From: Gigaspora rosea
Lineage: Eukaryota > Glomeromycota > Glomeromycetes > Diversisporales > Gigasporaceae
Length of the DNA stretch: 64,000 nucleotides
Direction: 5' to 3'
NCBI GenBank assembly: GCA_003550325.1
Contig: QKWP01000353.1
Location: forward strand, 73,406 to 137,405
The notes under the pieces were generated by a model, which saw nothing but the letters and a program-made list of their open reading frames with translations, ran no database searches and was not told where the DNA came from. The translations under genes were made by a program, and so were the position numbers. Below, piece by piece: positions 21,327 to 33,904 of the stretch; the stretch's first letter is position 1, and each line of letters starts with the position of its first letter.

Positions 21327-22700
21327 TAGATAATTCCTTTTTCTCCCTAATTAACGAATTTTCAAGTATTCTATTAAACGAATGCTCAGAGCCACATACT
21401 AATAGAGAAAAAAAATAAAATCATGGGTTTATTCTTTGACTTTATATAAATCACTAGTGAAAATTTCCAGGTAATTTAACGCTTAGATAATAAGTTCATA
21501 CTTTTTAAATATCTAAAATATCTATTTCATATAAGTTTAATAATATCCTATAGATTTAAGTAGAAATTATAAATTCTCTTGATTTGCTCTACATGATGTT
21601 TGTGGTGTCAGTGTAAGATATATAAGTTATTAGTAATAATATCACAAAAACCTTCAATATGACATATAATTTGTTGACATTGTTTTGATTAATTAGTCCG
21701 TTGACACCTTAATAGTATATGGTGTAAAATAATATGAAATTACTAATAATTCATTTTAATAAAACACCAGCCTCCGAAATGTTGGAAGGAAGTTATTAAT
21801 ATTTAAGTTGATTAGTGTAGAAAAATGGGTAGATTGATTTGGATAAAAAAATCAATAGTAGAAATAGAAATATGCTTAATTACCATACTTGCTACGATTG
21901 TTAATTATTGTCGCGGATCATAATGAAATGCGGGTTTTATTTAACTCTTTAAAACGAACATATAGTAAACCAGTATAGTATAGTTTGTCAAATGAGTATA
22001 GTAAAATTGGTATACATTATGTATAGTATATATACCGAAAGTATAACTTTTTAGATTATACGGCATGTATATTTTTTATGCCATTTATTTACATTGTGTA
22101 TAGTTGAATCATGTTTTATACATTTTTATGTATAACTGCGGTAAGTCGAGATCGAATTTTTGTGATTTCCGAATCAACTTATGCTGCGACGGAGTCATAA
22201 TCTGTCACATGGCTGCATTTTTTTTTTTGAACCGAAATAATTTTTGAATTAGATAATAAGGTAGTTGCGCGACGTTGTCACGCGAAACCAGGAACTTAAA
22301 GTTATGAGTAAACTCGATTAGATGCTTCGAGAGCTTTTAAGAGTATACATTTTTTTGAAGAAATTATCGGTATAGTTCTGAATCAGTTTTATGCTGAAAA
22401 ATTTTAATTAGCTTTATCATAAGAAAGTCAAACTGGTTAAAATAAAGCAAGAAACGCATCGGCAAATGCAGTGGGCTATATAATTTTTGTCTATCATATA
22501 TAAGAATAAAGCTTAGTGTAACAGGTAAATAGTTCTATAGCAATTTTGTGCAAGTTTTTTTTTTTTAGTTGATACTACTTATTACGGTAGATGTATTCAT
22601 GTATATTAAAATTTTTTCTCGTCTTTGCTAAAGAATATTTTTTCTTATTTTTTAATTATTATAATTTCATCATTTCATCAGCAATAACTTTACTGTATTA
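21327..22700. other. AT-rich region without genes
   Basis: Bases 21905-21935 (gtcgcggatcataatgaaat) match one end of the element at 52458-52669, an isolated terminus. Between 21960 and 22060 there is a run of gtatag/tatac motifs. Nothing else was recognised. Confidence 0.35.
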
Positions 22701-22702
22701 GC

Positions 22703-22830
22703 TACCGTATTTTCGCGTTATAACGGGCATGGGCGTTATTTCGAATAATGTCCCGAATTAAGCTTTATTTAGGCCAAAATTCATAATTTAACCCCTGCAC
22801 GTTATTTCGCGAAAATATGATATGAGCTAG
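22703..22830. mobile_element. Miniature element with CCGTATTTTCGCG-type ends
   Basis: ccgtattttcgcgttataac at the left is answered by gttatttcgcgaaaatatg at the right, with a further inner gggcgttatttcgaa block. TA borders both ends, suggesting a TA target (Tc1/mariner-like), but the right end is too diverged for certainty. Confidence 0.55.
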
Positions 22831-22839
22831 ATTGTATTG

Positions 22840-23290
22840 AAATTGTCATAATTTCTATTTGATTTACTGTAAAAATTCTATTATTTATGAGCTATCATGA
22901 TGACACAATATGTGGTTAAGTTAGATTGTATTGCTAATGCGGTGGCATACTGTAAATATTTAAATTATTCTATCATAACTTATTGTAAAAAAATTTATTA
23001 CAAAAAATTACAAACAACTATGGTGATACACAGTATGGGTTAAAGTTGCGTTGGAATCATAGTCATAAATTCTATCTTGATTTATTATGAGAACTTTGCT
23101 ATAATATACTATCATGATACACATTTTGCATTGGAATTACAGTTGCGAATTTTATTGTATGTGATTAAGTTTGAATAACATGTAGTTTTTGTATTGAAAT
23201 TACTATAGTATCATGTTTGCTGTAAAAAAATTTTGTTGCAAAACTCACTTACTATTGTGATGACAGACAGTATATGTTAAGGTTTAGTTA
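22840..23290 (+). repeat. Dispersed satellite, cluster 1 (~110-120 bp unit)
   Basis: Diverged tandem units share tattgaaatt, cataatttctatt, gatttactgtaaaaatt, tgttacaaaa, ctatngtgatgacacacag and atgttaaggttag. The same unit recurs at 24640-25310 and, inverted, at 39870-40850. Confidence 0.65.
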
Positions 23291-23309
23291 GTCTGTATCA
23301 GAAATAATG

Positions 23310-24600
23310 ATTCCGGATAAGTGACGAAACCCTTGTCATTGACAATTGATGAAACCTATGGTAATTGATAAAACCTAAAACAATTGACAAAACCTATGAT
23401 GATTGATGAAATATAAGCAATTTCTGGGCTAAAGATCACTTCCAAACTCAAAATTGTATATTAGAACCAATAGAACTACAAGATTTGTATAAAAAACAAC
23501 ATGAAATTTATTATAAGTGTTTTATAAAATAGTAGAACATGTGAAGAATTTTGTAATTATAATAAAATATATAGTTCAATAACAAAATTTTTAGTTGGAA
23601 CAAAATATAATGCAATTTATACTATAAATGTTTAAATATTTAAATAAAGATGTATAAAAGAATTAAACTTAGTTTATTAAATTAAAATAAAATTAAAAAA
23701 TTTTTATTCCCCAAAATTTTTGAATTTTTTTAAACTTTGAGTAATAATATTTAATAACTTTTTTTATTTGAATTCTACAAATTCATAGAATTTAATAAAA
23801 AAAAGTATATTGCATTTGGCTTGTTGGTTGTGAGATACTATTTCTCAAACTTTTAAAAAATTCATACTGAACAATCAAAATAAAGGCTGTGTCAAAATTT
23901 TTTCAGACTTTTTTTGAGATATAGCAATACTGGTAATGATTACTAGTGGTTATAAATAGCAAATCTTATTATATTTGAGTGATGATATCTCAACATTTAC
24001 CATACCAAATTCAATAAACTTTTTTATTTGAATTTTACAGATTCATAGAATTTAAATAAAAAAGTTTATCAAAATTGATTTGATGTTTATCAAGATATTA
24101 TAAAAAAATTATAATATAGTCTTTATTTTGATAGATGTTTTGAATCTTTCAAGACTTTGAGCAATGATATCTTGACAACCACCAAGCCAAATTTGAGCTT
24201 TTTTTAGTTGTATTTTATTAATTTGTAGAATTCAAATAAAAAAAAAGCTCATTAAAATTGACTTTTTTTGTCAATATACAGTTGTTCAAAGTTTTAAAAA
24301 TTCAAAAAATCTATCAAAATAACAGCTGCATCAAAATTTCAAACTTTGAGTAGTAATATCTTGATAACTACTAAGCCAAATTTAATGTTTTTTTAATGAA
24401 ATTTTATAGATTTGTAAAATTCAAACCAAATTTTATCTAAAAAATTTTTGCACAGCCATTTTTTTCAATCAGCATAGTTTTATTAATTGTTAGGGTTTTA
24501 TTAAATGTTAGTAATTTTATCAATCATTAGAGGTCTTGTTAATTGTTAGAGATTTTGGCAAATACCAGAGGTTTTGTCAGATAAAACTATGATGAACCTT
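23310..24600. repeat. Element-like region with reiterated AATTGATAAAACC ends and tandem palindromes
   Basis: The left side (23318-23410) repeats attgayraaacctatg; the right side (24475-24590) repeats its complement (aggttttgtcaa, gggttttatta). Between them, palindromic units of the type ttttatttgaattctacaaa / ttcatagaatttaataaaa recur with centres near 23780, 24055, 24220 and 24410. No coding potential. Confidence 0.5.
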
Positions 24601-24639
24601 TTATCATTGCGAAATAGTTTTGCCAATCATAAATAATTG

Positions 24640-25310
24640 GAAATATAGTCATAAATTTTATTAAAATTACTGTTATAAACTTACATATGTATTGAGTTAG
24701 TTTGTATTGAATTAATTACTAGGATTTCTATTAGGATTTACTAAAAAATTTATTTGCTATTACAGCATGTAGGTGAGTCAGTTTGTATTGAAATTGCAGT
24801 TATAATTTCTGGCTATTAGTAATCTGATTAGTAATGAAAGTATGATATATGTGATTAGTATTTAGTATTGTTAGTTATTAAACCAAGAGTATTGAACAGA
24901 TTTATCTGCTAGGACTATAGTCATTGGCAAAGGTTGATATTAGGATAATAGCCTAGTTATTAAATGCATAATAGAACAAACACAAAAAAAAATTGTAAAA
25001 GTTGCAAAGCTGCTATGCAGATTTCTTAATAGCAGTGAAATGACAGTATACATTTTTCACAGTTATGCAACATACTGAAAAATGAGAAACAAGCAAAAAA
25101 CTTGCAATTTAGTATGTAGTTAATTAGTTGGTTTTGGAATTAACTGCCTTAATACCTATCATAATTTGTTATAAAAATTTTGTTACAAACTTTTTTGCTA
25201 TAGTGATAACATGCAGTATAGTTTAGAGTTAGTTTTATTCAAATTAATAGTTGTGATTTCTATTACAATTTAATATAGAAATTTACTATAAAATATTATT
25301 GCTTGATTAG
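24640..25310 (+). repeat. Dispersed satellite, cluster 2
   Basis: Units matching those at 22840-23290 are present, for example attactaggatttctattag and ctatagtgataacatgcag. They are more diverged than cluster 1. Confidence 0.55.
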
Positions 25311-27419
25311 TTACTTTAGTGCTATATAATGAAAAATTATATGGGCAGTATTGTTTGTTTAAAAGGTCCAATATTTGATTGGATATTAGTTTAACATTGT
25401 GGATTAGACAGTGGATAAAGTCCCAATTGGACTTTGAACATAATATCATATTATATGAACTTAAACCAATCAATGATTAGGATATTTGATCTTATTTTTG
25501 ATTATTTCTTTATAGTATAGTGTAAATAACTTTTATTTCAATATATATATATTTTTATAAACCTAATAATAGTTATATTTTTTTAATATAAATAAAAAAT
25601 TTATTTTGTATATTTATTAACTATAAAAAAAAGTACTTTAAAGTATAGGTTGGTGGCAGAATAGCACAAATTATGTTGCACAAATTAAACCTGAATTTGT
25701 ATTTATGAGGCTTGGATTTGCACAGATTTTTGGCCCATAGTGGACAATTTAATAACTCAAGTTTTGTATTACTTTACTAGTCTAAATGGCATGGGATTTG
25801 ACATGCTATTTACTATAATAAAAAATATATAAGTAGATCATATGGGCCGATCTGCACAATACCCCGAATTTGGAACAAAAATTATCCAATCAAATTAATG
25901 AATTTTATATATTGATAATAGGTAAAGAAAAATGGGAATATAAAACTTCCAGCAAGTTACGTAATAATCCACTTTAAAACTTAACAAATATATTGTTTTT
26001 TAAGCCAGCTCTTCTGATCAAAAAATATTTTTTCCTGATCAAAAATAAACACAGGTATATTTATATATAATAGCAGCCAAAGAAAGATCTTATATACCAA
26101 ATAAGCCCGTGTAATCTGTAAGTACAAAAGTTTTTTATATGTTTATTTAAACTGTCTAGATTATGCTTTAAAACTTTGTTAGCTTATTTTAAAAGAACTA
26201 ACCAAATAGTATGTAAATTTTAGCAACTTATATACTAGATACCATAGATAGACATGAAGAATCGCAACTTATATTGTACAAGACATATCTGACGATAGTA
26301 AATTTGGGATTTGGTTGGTAAATTTTTGACTTCTTGGATTGTTGCCGTAATTTTCTTCCCAAACCGCATTTTTTTTTAATTTCTTGAACCTTTTCCATGT
26401 TAGTGGGACCTTCGAATTGGTTTCTTTGCTAGCAAAGTTGGTTGATTTCTTGATTAATTTTTTTTATGTAATGTTCGTGTAGTTCTAAACCTCGAACTAG
26501 GTAGGCAGGCATAGTACTGTACTTTCCTAGTAAGATTTCATTAGAATAAGACTATTATTGATGGAGGCCATAGCAATTAAATATAATTTTTATAATTTTT
26601 TTATTTAAATAAATTATAGCATTTAGATTTCGCTAGTACATAGTTGTATCTATTTATTCTTTGTCCTTATATGAGCTAAAACCTACAGTCTATTTATTTA
26701 TTTAGATATACATAAGAACATAACAGTTTATTAAATAAAAAAAAATAAAATAAAATACAAAAATATTTTTACAATTGCTATGCTACACCCAAACCCAACT
26801 ACTATCTATATTTCAAATCTATCACTATCTTTAGAATTTAGTTACCGTGCTAATTATTTGCTACATATGTCTAAAATTTAACTGTCCTAAATTAAATTAC
26901 CATACTATGCACATGGGCGTATTAGACTTTGTGAACTGTAAAAACATACTTGAATAATATTGCTTACCCGAATTTTTGAGAATTGTAAAAAATCCGAGAT
27001 TTTGGCTACCTTTTGAAATATAAATAAGAGAAACATAAATAGCGTCTCATAACAACTTCATAAGAACAAGCATCAGGTTGAGGAGCTAAAGTACAATAAG
27101 TAGAGCACGTACGATCCTGTATGTGTTGGCTCCGCCATTTTTGAGGACACAAGGTACAAGTAACACGATTTTTGATAGTTGTAAAAGTATTCTTTTAGAT
27201 GTATTCATGTTTGGTGAAGTAAAAAAAACAATGCATATTTTTTGAAAAATTTTTTTGGTCAAAAGTTGGCGTACTATTTGTACTATTTGTAGACTCCAGA
27301 GTGGCGTTAAAATATTCATTATATAGTACTTCAAAAAAAATATGCGTAGACGTAATAGTTTTGGGGTGTTAATTTTATTATTAACCAATCAAATAATTTG
27401 ATTACAAAATTTATTTAGG
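25311..27419. other. AT-rich region without recognised genes
   Basis: The reading frames at 25270-25473 and 27086-27388 (minus) are lysine- and leucine-rich with no motif. I see no repeats that I can delimit. Confidence 0.3.
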
Positions 27420-27700
27420 GTACATATTTAGGGTCCAATTCCACTGATCAGCGGATATGTTATATAAATTTATATCAACAATCAATATAATATAAACAAC
27501 CTAATTGCACATGTATCAAAATTTTGTAAGAAATTTTTTTTGTTAAGATATCAAAAGCAGTTTCATTAGTGAAATTATAAGATATTGCAATTTTTAAAAA
27601 GTCCTATATTGATCATTTACTCTTTATAAAATAATCCAACATATATGGGGCCCCAAAAGTAGAAACCAGGGAATTTGTCTGATCACGGGTTTTGAGAAAT
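27420..27700. repeat. Core-related repeat copy
   Basis: aattttgtaagaaatttttt, agcagtttcattagtgaaat and tcctatattgatca align with the first 80 bases of the window and with core-family elements. The following ccaacatatatggggccccaaaagtagaaacc is the inverse of sequence at 36830-36872. Confidence 0.55.
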
Positions 27701-28341
27701 CGGCAAAAACTATTTTGTTACACAAAATCAAAACAATCTAAAAATAGTTAACAAAAATGTTTAAACAGGATTATCAGATCTGTAGATCTATAGATTGCTT
27801 CTAGAATATACTGTTAAAAATGGAATGCTATAGCGTAAGTTGTTTATTAAAATAACAGTGTATACTGTAAAGCTTTTCAAGGTTTAGAATTTACTTGTAG
27901 TCTTTTTAAAGTTGATCGACTTTTGGCTAGAACTTATATATCAGGTAAAGCTAGTACATTATATCAACAAATAGTTGAAGTTATTAATAACTTTTTACGG
28001 TGAATTTTTATTAGTGAAATGTTATGTTCTCAAAAGTACATTAACATTAACCAATAATATGAAGTACTTTCTTTATAAACTTCTAAAAGGAAATAGAGCG
28101 CGGATTATAATCCTCCCGGCATGGAATCAAAACAAAAAAAAATACAAAAAGAAATGAAAGTTATGATAGTGTGTTATAAATTTGTTTCTATAACCTCTAA
28201 TCTTCTAAGTTATATCTTTGCATATTTTATTTATTTTATTAGGCTCCCAAGTATCCAACGTCGTAAATACCAAATCCCAGATTACAAATAATTTGGGTTT
28301 TTACTTTGAAAATGATCGTATAGGATATAATAATTACTATA
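27701..28341. other. Stretch without recognised gene
   Basis: Plus-strand frame 27975-28157 has no motif. Nothing else was noted. Confidence 0.3.
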
Positions 28342-28628
28342 GGGTCCGTATTGTTTCATCAACAATCACTTCATAGACTCCACATTTCACAGACAATTAT
28401 TCATCGACAAATTCATTTTATCGACACCGAAGCTCATTTCACTGACAAGTTTTGTTTTTATAAATTACACTAACTTTAACTCTAGTTCTAATCTAACTCT
28501 AATGATATTGTCAGAATTACTTTGTCTGTAAAATGAGCTTCGGTGAAATGAAATAAACTTGTCGGTAAGTAATTGTCAGTGAAAATGTGGTGTCCACGAA
28601 GTTATTGTCGGTGAGTTGATGGGATCCC
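28342..28628. mobile_element. Miniature element, GGGTCCGTATTG/GATGGGATCCC ends (287 bp)
   Basis: Inverted ends of about 90 bases (cttcatagactccacatttc and its counterpart) enclose reiterated ttcaccgacaa/ttgtcagtgaa motifs. It is closely related to the element at 29703-30009. No target duplication could be read here. Confidence 0.75.
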
Positions 28629-29054
28629 GGGTTTGGGTTTTTAGTAATATTCACTTTTTTTTTTTTTTTTAGTGGGAGCACTAGGGTTTTGTCAGTTTAA
28701 GTTTTGGGTTTCAACTTTCATCATAAGGATTTAAGGGTTTCGAGGTTTCAACTTTCGACAGAGGTTTCGTCATCTAGAGCTTAGGTTTCGACTTTCGTCA
28801 TCAAGCAAAAAAGGTTTCGTCTAACAACTATAGGTATAATATAATCAATTGAAAATAAGTATTTAGAAATAAGTATTTATGAACTAGTATTTTATGTTTA
28901 TGTTTTATACTTACATATTAAATTAATACGAATGAGTGATATGTATTTATGGATTAATTTTACCGATTAACGATATTCACAGATTAAATCAATGTGGATA
29001 AGAAGGTATTGGGTAATTAATCATAAATAAGCTTTAGAGATAAGTATTTTTGAA
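28629..29054. other. Spacer with reiterated GGTTTCGAC/TTTCGTCA motifs
   Basis: Bases 28660-28830 contain repeated tttcaactttc and gtttcgtca units; the rest is featureless. Confidence 0.35.
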
Positions 29055-29375
29055 TTGCCATTTTATATATTTATATTTTTATTTTCAATGAATAAATTAT
29101 CTTTATACTCACAGCAAACAATTTACCAACATGTTTATTTTACAATCTATTCGCATACAAGTTTATTTAATAGACAGTTTATTTTACCAGCAAGTTCATT
29201 TTGTAGTCAGTTTTTCACCATTCACGAAAATGTTTTTTCTTATAAATTACATTAACCTTAGCTCTAATTCTAAACAAACCCTAAAAAAAGTCTATGAAAT
29301 GAGCTTATAGGTAAAATAAACTGTCTTTGATGTTAACTTGTTTGTGGATTTGCAGTGTCAGTGAAGTAAGCAAAA
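29055..29375. mobile_element. Degenerate third copy of the GGGTC-end element
   Basis: Motifs caagtttattt, cagtttattttaccagcaag, ttataaattacattaacctt, aaatgagctta and gtcagtgaag appear in the same order as in 28342-28628 and 29703-30009, but the ends have decayed. The plus frame at 29055-29255 is a shadow. Confidence 0.5.
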
Positions 29376-29622
29376 CCGGAATGAGAAGGGTGTTAGACAA
29401 TTAATTGTAAATAAGTATTTAGAAATAAATATTTATTGATATTTATTTTAATTTTATTAATAGCATTAATAAGACCTGGTTAGATAATTATCACTTCTTA
29501 AAGCTTTAGATCCAATTATAGTTTAATAGAGTAGACTATTTAAAATGGCAGATAACTTTTACTATATTATATCTTTATAGCTACCACTGTAGTGAGCCAT
29601 TATAAGATCTTCATTTACAGTA

Positions 29623-30189
29623 GACATGGCCAGGGTGGCCCTCCTAAGTGCGGGTTACAAGTTTATCAAACCACATAGAATGATCATGTGAATGAAATGC
29701 TGGGGTCTGTATTGTTTCACTGACTACCACTTCATAGACACCACATTTCACAAACAATTATTCATCGGCAAGTTCATTTTACCAACAGTCTATTTCACCG
29801 AAGTTCATTTCACTGACAAGTTTTTTTTTATAAATTACACTAGCTTTAACTCTAGTTCTAACCTAACTCTAATGATATTGACCAGAATTACTTTGTCTGT
29901 AAAATGAGCTTTGGTGAAATAAACTGTCAGTGAAATGAACTTTTCGATAAACAATTGTAGTGAAATGTGGTGTCTACGAAGTGATTTTCGGTGAGTTGAT
30001 GGGATCCCAAAATGCTGGAATTGCGTAAAGGCAAAAATTATTTAACATTTTGTCTGCATGATAATATCATATGCTATACAAATGTTTAATACAAAAACTT
30101 AACTTTTGTTCTTGCATTTCATTTACATGATTTTTCTATTTAGCTTGGCAGACTTGTGACCCGCACTTTGGGGCCGTCCTGGCCATATT
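29623..30189. mobile_element. Element with ATGGCCAGG ends, split by a nested element
   Basis: atggccagggtggccctcct and aagtgcgggttacaagttt at the left are answered inverted near 30140-30187 (gacttgtgacccgcactttg, ggccgtcctggccat). The 10-bp direct repeat ATTTACAGTA flanks it (29613-29622 and 30190-30199). A second element (29703-30009) lies inside. Confidence 0.8.
29703..30009. mobile_element. Nested GGGTCTG-end miniature element (307 bp)
   Basis: It starts gggtctgtattg and ends gagttgatgggatccca. The direct repeat AAATGCTG flanks it (29695-29702 and 30010-30017). It has the same reiterated ttcaccgaagttcatttcac interior as the element at 28342. Confidence 0.8.
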
Positions 30190-30229
30190 ATTTACAGTAA
30201 GTATGCAACAATGAATTTGGTAATACCAG

Positions 30230-30515
30230 TGTAAAGACAATGGTAAATATGCAGAGTTTATAACCATCGTTATAAACTCTGCATATTTACCATTGTTTTC
30301 ACAATGATTATAAACTCTGCATATTTACTATTGTCTTCATGATGGTTATAAACTCTGCATATTTACCATTGTCTTTATGATGGTTATAAACTTTGCATAT
30401 TTCACAATAGTTATAAACTCTTCATATTTACCATTGTCTTTACGATGAAGACAATGGTAAATATGCAGAGTTTATAACCATCGTAAAGACAATGGTAAAT
30501 ATAATATGCAAAGTT
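30230..30515. repeat. ~45-bp minisatellite with inverted outer copies
   Basis: ttataaactctgcatattta plus ccattgtctt..gatgg is repeated about five times, while the first and last copies are in the opposite orientation (aagacaatggtaaatatgca), so the array can fold on itself. Confidence 0.85.
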
Positions 30516-31247
30516 TATAAAATTCTGTAGTCAAAGCAGAAACTATCTTATATGGAACAATGGCTTGTTGCTTTTGAATTAGCACAATCATAAAATTGTA
30601 TTCTGCATATTAATATTATTATTGTGAAGTCATGCAGAGTTTGTCAAATTCTATGATCACACTAATTCAAATATGCAGATTTATCAAATTCTATGATAGC
30701 ACTAATTTAAAAGCAGTAGTAATACTATATATAACAATAGCATTTTTTGATTTTAAATTAGCACAATTAGAAAATTTTATGAATTCTTTATATAATTATT
30801 GTTTTAACAATACTAATATAAAGAATTTATAATATTTTACAATTATACTATTCAAAATATACTATAAAAGTTTATATACAAGACCCGGGTCTGTTTTATT
30901 CTGCCAATTATATACTTTTTAGTAGATCAGAGTCTAATTCATACCCAGTGGTTATATCATAAAAAGAAAAATTTAAAGTATTTGTTATAGTCTAGCTATT
31001 TAAAAAAACTTGCATTTTTTAATAAAGATTTTATAGTTTTCAACCAGATTTAATTTATGATGTATGAACTTTTATAGTAATAAACTTTATATAACAATAG
31101 TTTTTTTAATTTATATATTTTGTATTGTTTTTTTAAATAATAAAGTATTTTATATTAAAGTTTATTTAATTAATTTTATAATATCCACATTTATAAAAAT
31201 TGTATAAAACTAAGATATAATTATACATAGTAATTTCAAATTTCAAT
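30516..31247. other. Upstream spacer of the DUF7869-like gene
   Basis: Very AT-rich; contains short repeats of tatcaaattctatgatagc type near 30640-30700. No promoter element can be singled out. Confidence 0.3.
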
Positions 31248-33493
31248 ATGGCTCATTTTCTTTTTAATAATGTTTTTACTGAAACTCATCCAGAATTAGA
31301 TTTGTTAAATACTAGTATTTTAGCTATACAAAATATCTATCAGTCTACATATTCGGGAGATATTGAAGAAGATAAAATTAATTTAATAGAAGAAGAGCAA
31401 GAAATTGATATTTTAGCAGATAAACAGTTAAACAATATTGAAAGTAATATTTTTTCTAAAACTCAAATTATCAATTTTTATAAAAAATATAATCAAAAAG
31501 TTGAAACTAAATTAATTGATAATGATTCTAAAAATAACAAAATACTTACACAACAAGATATTGAAGCATTTTGTCTTAAGTTTGATACTTTTAATTGCTG
31601 TTTAACTTGGAATTGTACTAAAAAATTAATCGTGAAGTAGCTATAAAAAAATGGAAAAATGTTCAACTTTTATCAAAAGCTGAAAAAAATATGTTATTAT
31701 TAGCTACACTTAATACTTTAACTAGAAAAAAAAATACTACAGAACATGAAAAAGATAAAAAATACTTAACTAATGAATATAGATTTGATGGTGAAAAAAT
31801 TTGTTTAAAAGCTTTTTTATTTATATATGATATAACTCATTGGAAATGGGAATCAATTCGTAAACATTTTCTTGAACATGATATTTTGCCAATATCTCAT
31901 GGACTTAAAAATCAAACCAGTAATAACAAAATTTCTTTTAATAATATTTTACATATTTTAACTTTTATTTCAAATTATACAAATATTCATGGACTTCCTT
32001 CTCCTGGTATAAAACTTAAATTTTATAATTATTTATTAAATTAATATTAATATCAACTTTATTATTTTAGGTCGACATTTTGAAAAGGAAACAAAAATTA
32101 TAATTTTTCTTCCAGCAACTGAAAGCTATTTAAGTTTATTTCTGATTATATAATTAGCTCAACTAATATTTGGAAATTATATCTTCCTGAAATTAAATTT
32201 CTTTCTCCTAGAAGTGATTTATGTATGAAATGTAAAACAATGCGATTTAATATTAGTCATATTCCTAAATCAAAATTAGAACAAACAATAAATGAATAGA
32301 AAATTCATAATGATTGGGCAAATTTAGAAAGAGAATATTATAGGTAAATTTTTTAAATTTTATTTAAATTTTATATTTTAATCAATATTAATAATTTTAA
32401 TTTTAATTTAATAGAAAATGTATTTTAAATACTAAACTTAGGATATCTAATATTTTTTCATTTCTACGGCCTGGAATTTCTAATAGTATCGATATTACAA
32501 TTCATATTTCTTGGGACTTTGCAGAAAGCATTCAATTACCTTATTCTTCGCAACAAGAAGTAATTTTTAATACAATATTAATTGTTTTTTATTTATTATA
32601 ATTTTAAAAATATTTTATATTTTTAAAGGGTGCTATATATTTTAAATCACTTTATAAAGTTGCAATATTTGGAATATGTGAAGATGCTTTTCCTCGTCAG
32701 GTAATTATTTAAAATAAAAATATTATAGTATAATATAATTTTTAATTAATTAAAATAATTAATATTTAAGATTAATTATTTAATTGAAGAAAAAGAAATG
32801 GTTGGAAAAGGAGCAGACACTGTAATTTCATTAGTTCATAATTATTTTGAAAATCATGGGCTTGGAGAAAAACATATAATTATACATGCTGATAATTGTG
32901 CAGGACAAAATAAAAACAATGCAATAATTAAATATTTAGCATGGAGAATAATGATGAAATTATATTTAACTATTACTTATTCATTTATGGTTGCTGGACA
33001 TACTAAATTTTCCCCAGATAGATTTTTTGGGCTATTAAAATTAAAATTACGAAATTTTGAAGTTGATAATTTAGAAGATTTAGTACAAGTTGTTAGAAAT
33101 TCTACAACAAATAATTATAATATACCTCAATTAGTTGTAGAAAATAATCAACGCAAAGTAACTTTTTTTAATTGGACAGAATTTTTAAATAATTATTTTG
33201 ATACAGTTCCTCAAATTTTAAAACAGCATCACTTTTATTTTAGTCAAGATAATATTGGACATGTTATTATTAAATCTTCAATTAATAGAGCTGAACAAAA
33301 AATTAATTTAATTCGACATAATCAATTACAACCAACTATAGATTCATTTCCTACAATAAACAAATCACCAGGATTATCTGCTATGCGACAATGGTATCTT
33401 TATGAAGAAGTAAGAAAACATATACAAAATCCATTAAAACAAGATGATTATTGTTCAATACCTCAAATTCCAAAACCTAAAAAAGAAGTTTAA
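31248..33493 (+). pseudogene. Five-exon gene resembling DUF7869 (transposase-like) proteins, frameshifted
   Basis: Exons by frame and GT/AG signals: 31248-32006, 32071-32343, 32415-32559, 32629-32700, 32771-33493, with introns of 64, 71, 69 and 70 nt. Exon 1 has a CC...C motif and KAEKNMLLLATLNTL. Exon 2 has FLSPRSDLCMKCKTM. Exon 3 has ISWDFAESIQLP. Exon 4 has FGICEDAFPRQ. Exon 5 has GKGADTVISLVHNYFE, then HADNCAGQNKNN and FMVAGHTKFSPDRFFG. From memory this block order matches the DUF7869 family, found patchily in animals and fungi and suspected to be transposase-derived with conserved acidic residues (DFA, DN, SPD). Exon 5 is intact for 241 codons. A missing base near 31625, another near 32135 and an in-frame TAG at 32297-32299 break the product, so it is a recent pseudogene or contains assembly errors. 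No clear terminal repeats were found around it. Confidence 0.7.
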
Positions 33494-33499
33494 ATTAAG

Positions 33500-33904
33500 G
33501 TATTTAAAAAAATCAAGAAAATATTTTTTGTGCAATTATATAAAAATTAATTTAAGAATTAATTTAATATTTACTAGTAGTGAAATTCACCGGCCTAAGA
33601 ATTTTTAGAGTTAGGATATAGTTTTAAGATAAAAAAGAGATTTATATAACATCATGTAAATTTGATATAAGGTCCTGGTTTTAGTTTTTGTGAGGTTTTC
33701 GGATTCTGAACATTTTTACTTAAAATACCTGATCCCATTTACTTGGTATATTTCGAGATATAGCACCCTGGTAAATTTTACCTCCAGTAAGAGTTAAAAT
33801 ACTCATTATTTTTTTTTTTTATTAATAAAAATACTTTTATTTAAAAAATTACAATAAAAATATAATATTTCTATATATTACATTAAAAAAATAAAAATAA
33901 AAAA
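33500..33904. other. 3' flank of the DUF7869-like gene
   Basis: Contains gtgaaattcaccggcc near 33580 (a short palindrome) and T- and A-rich runs. No gene. Confidence 0.3.
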
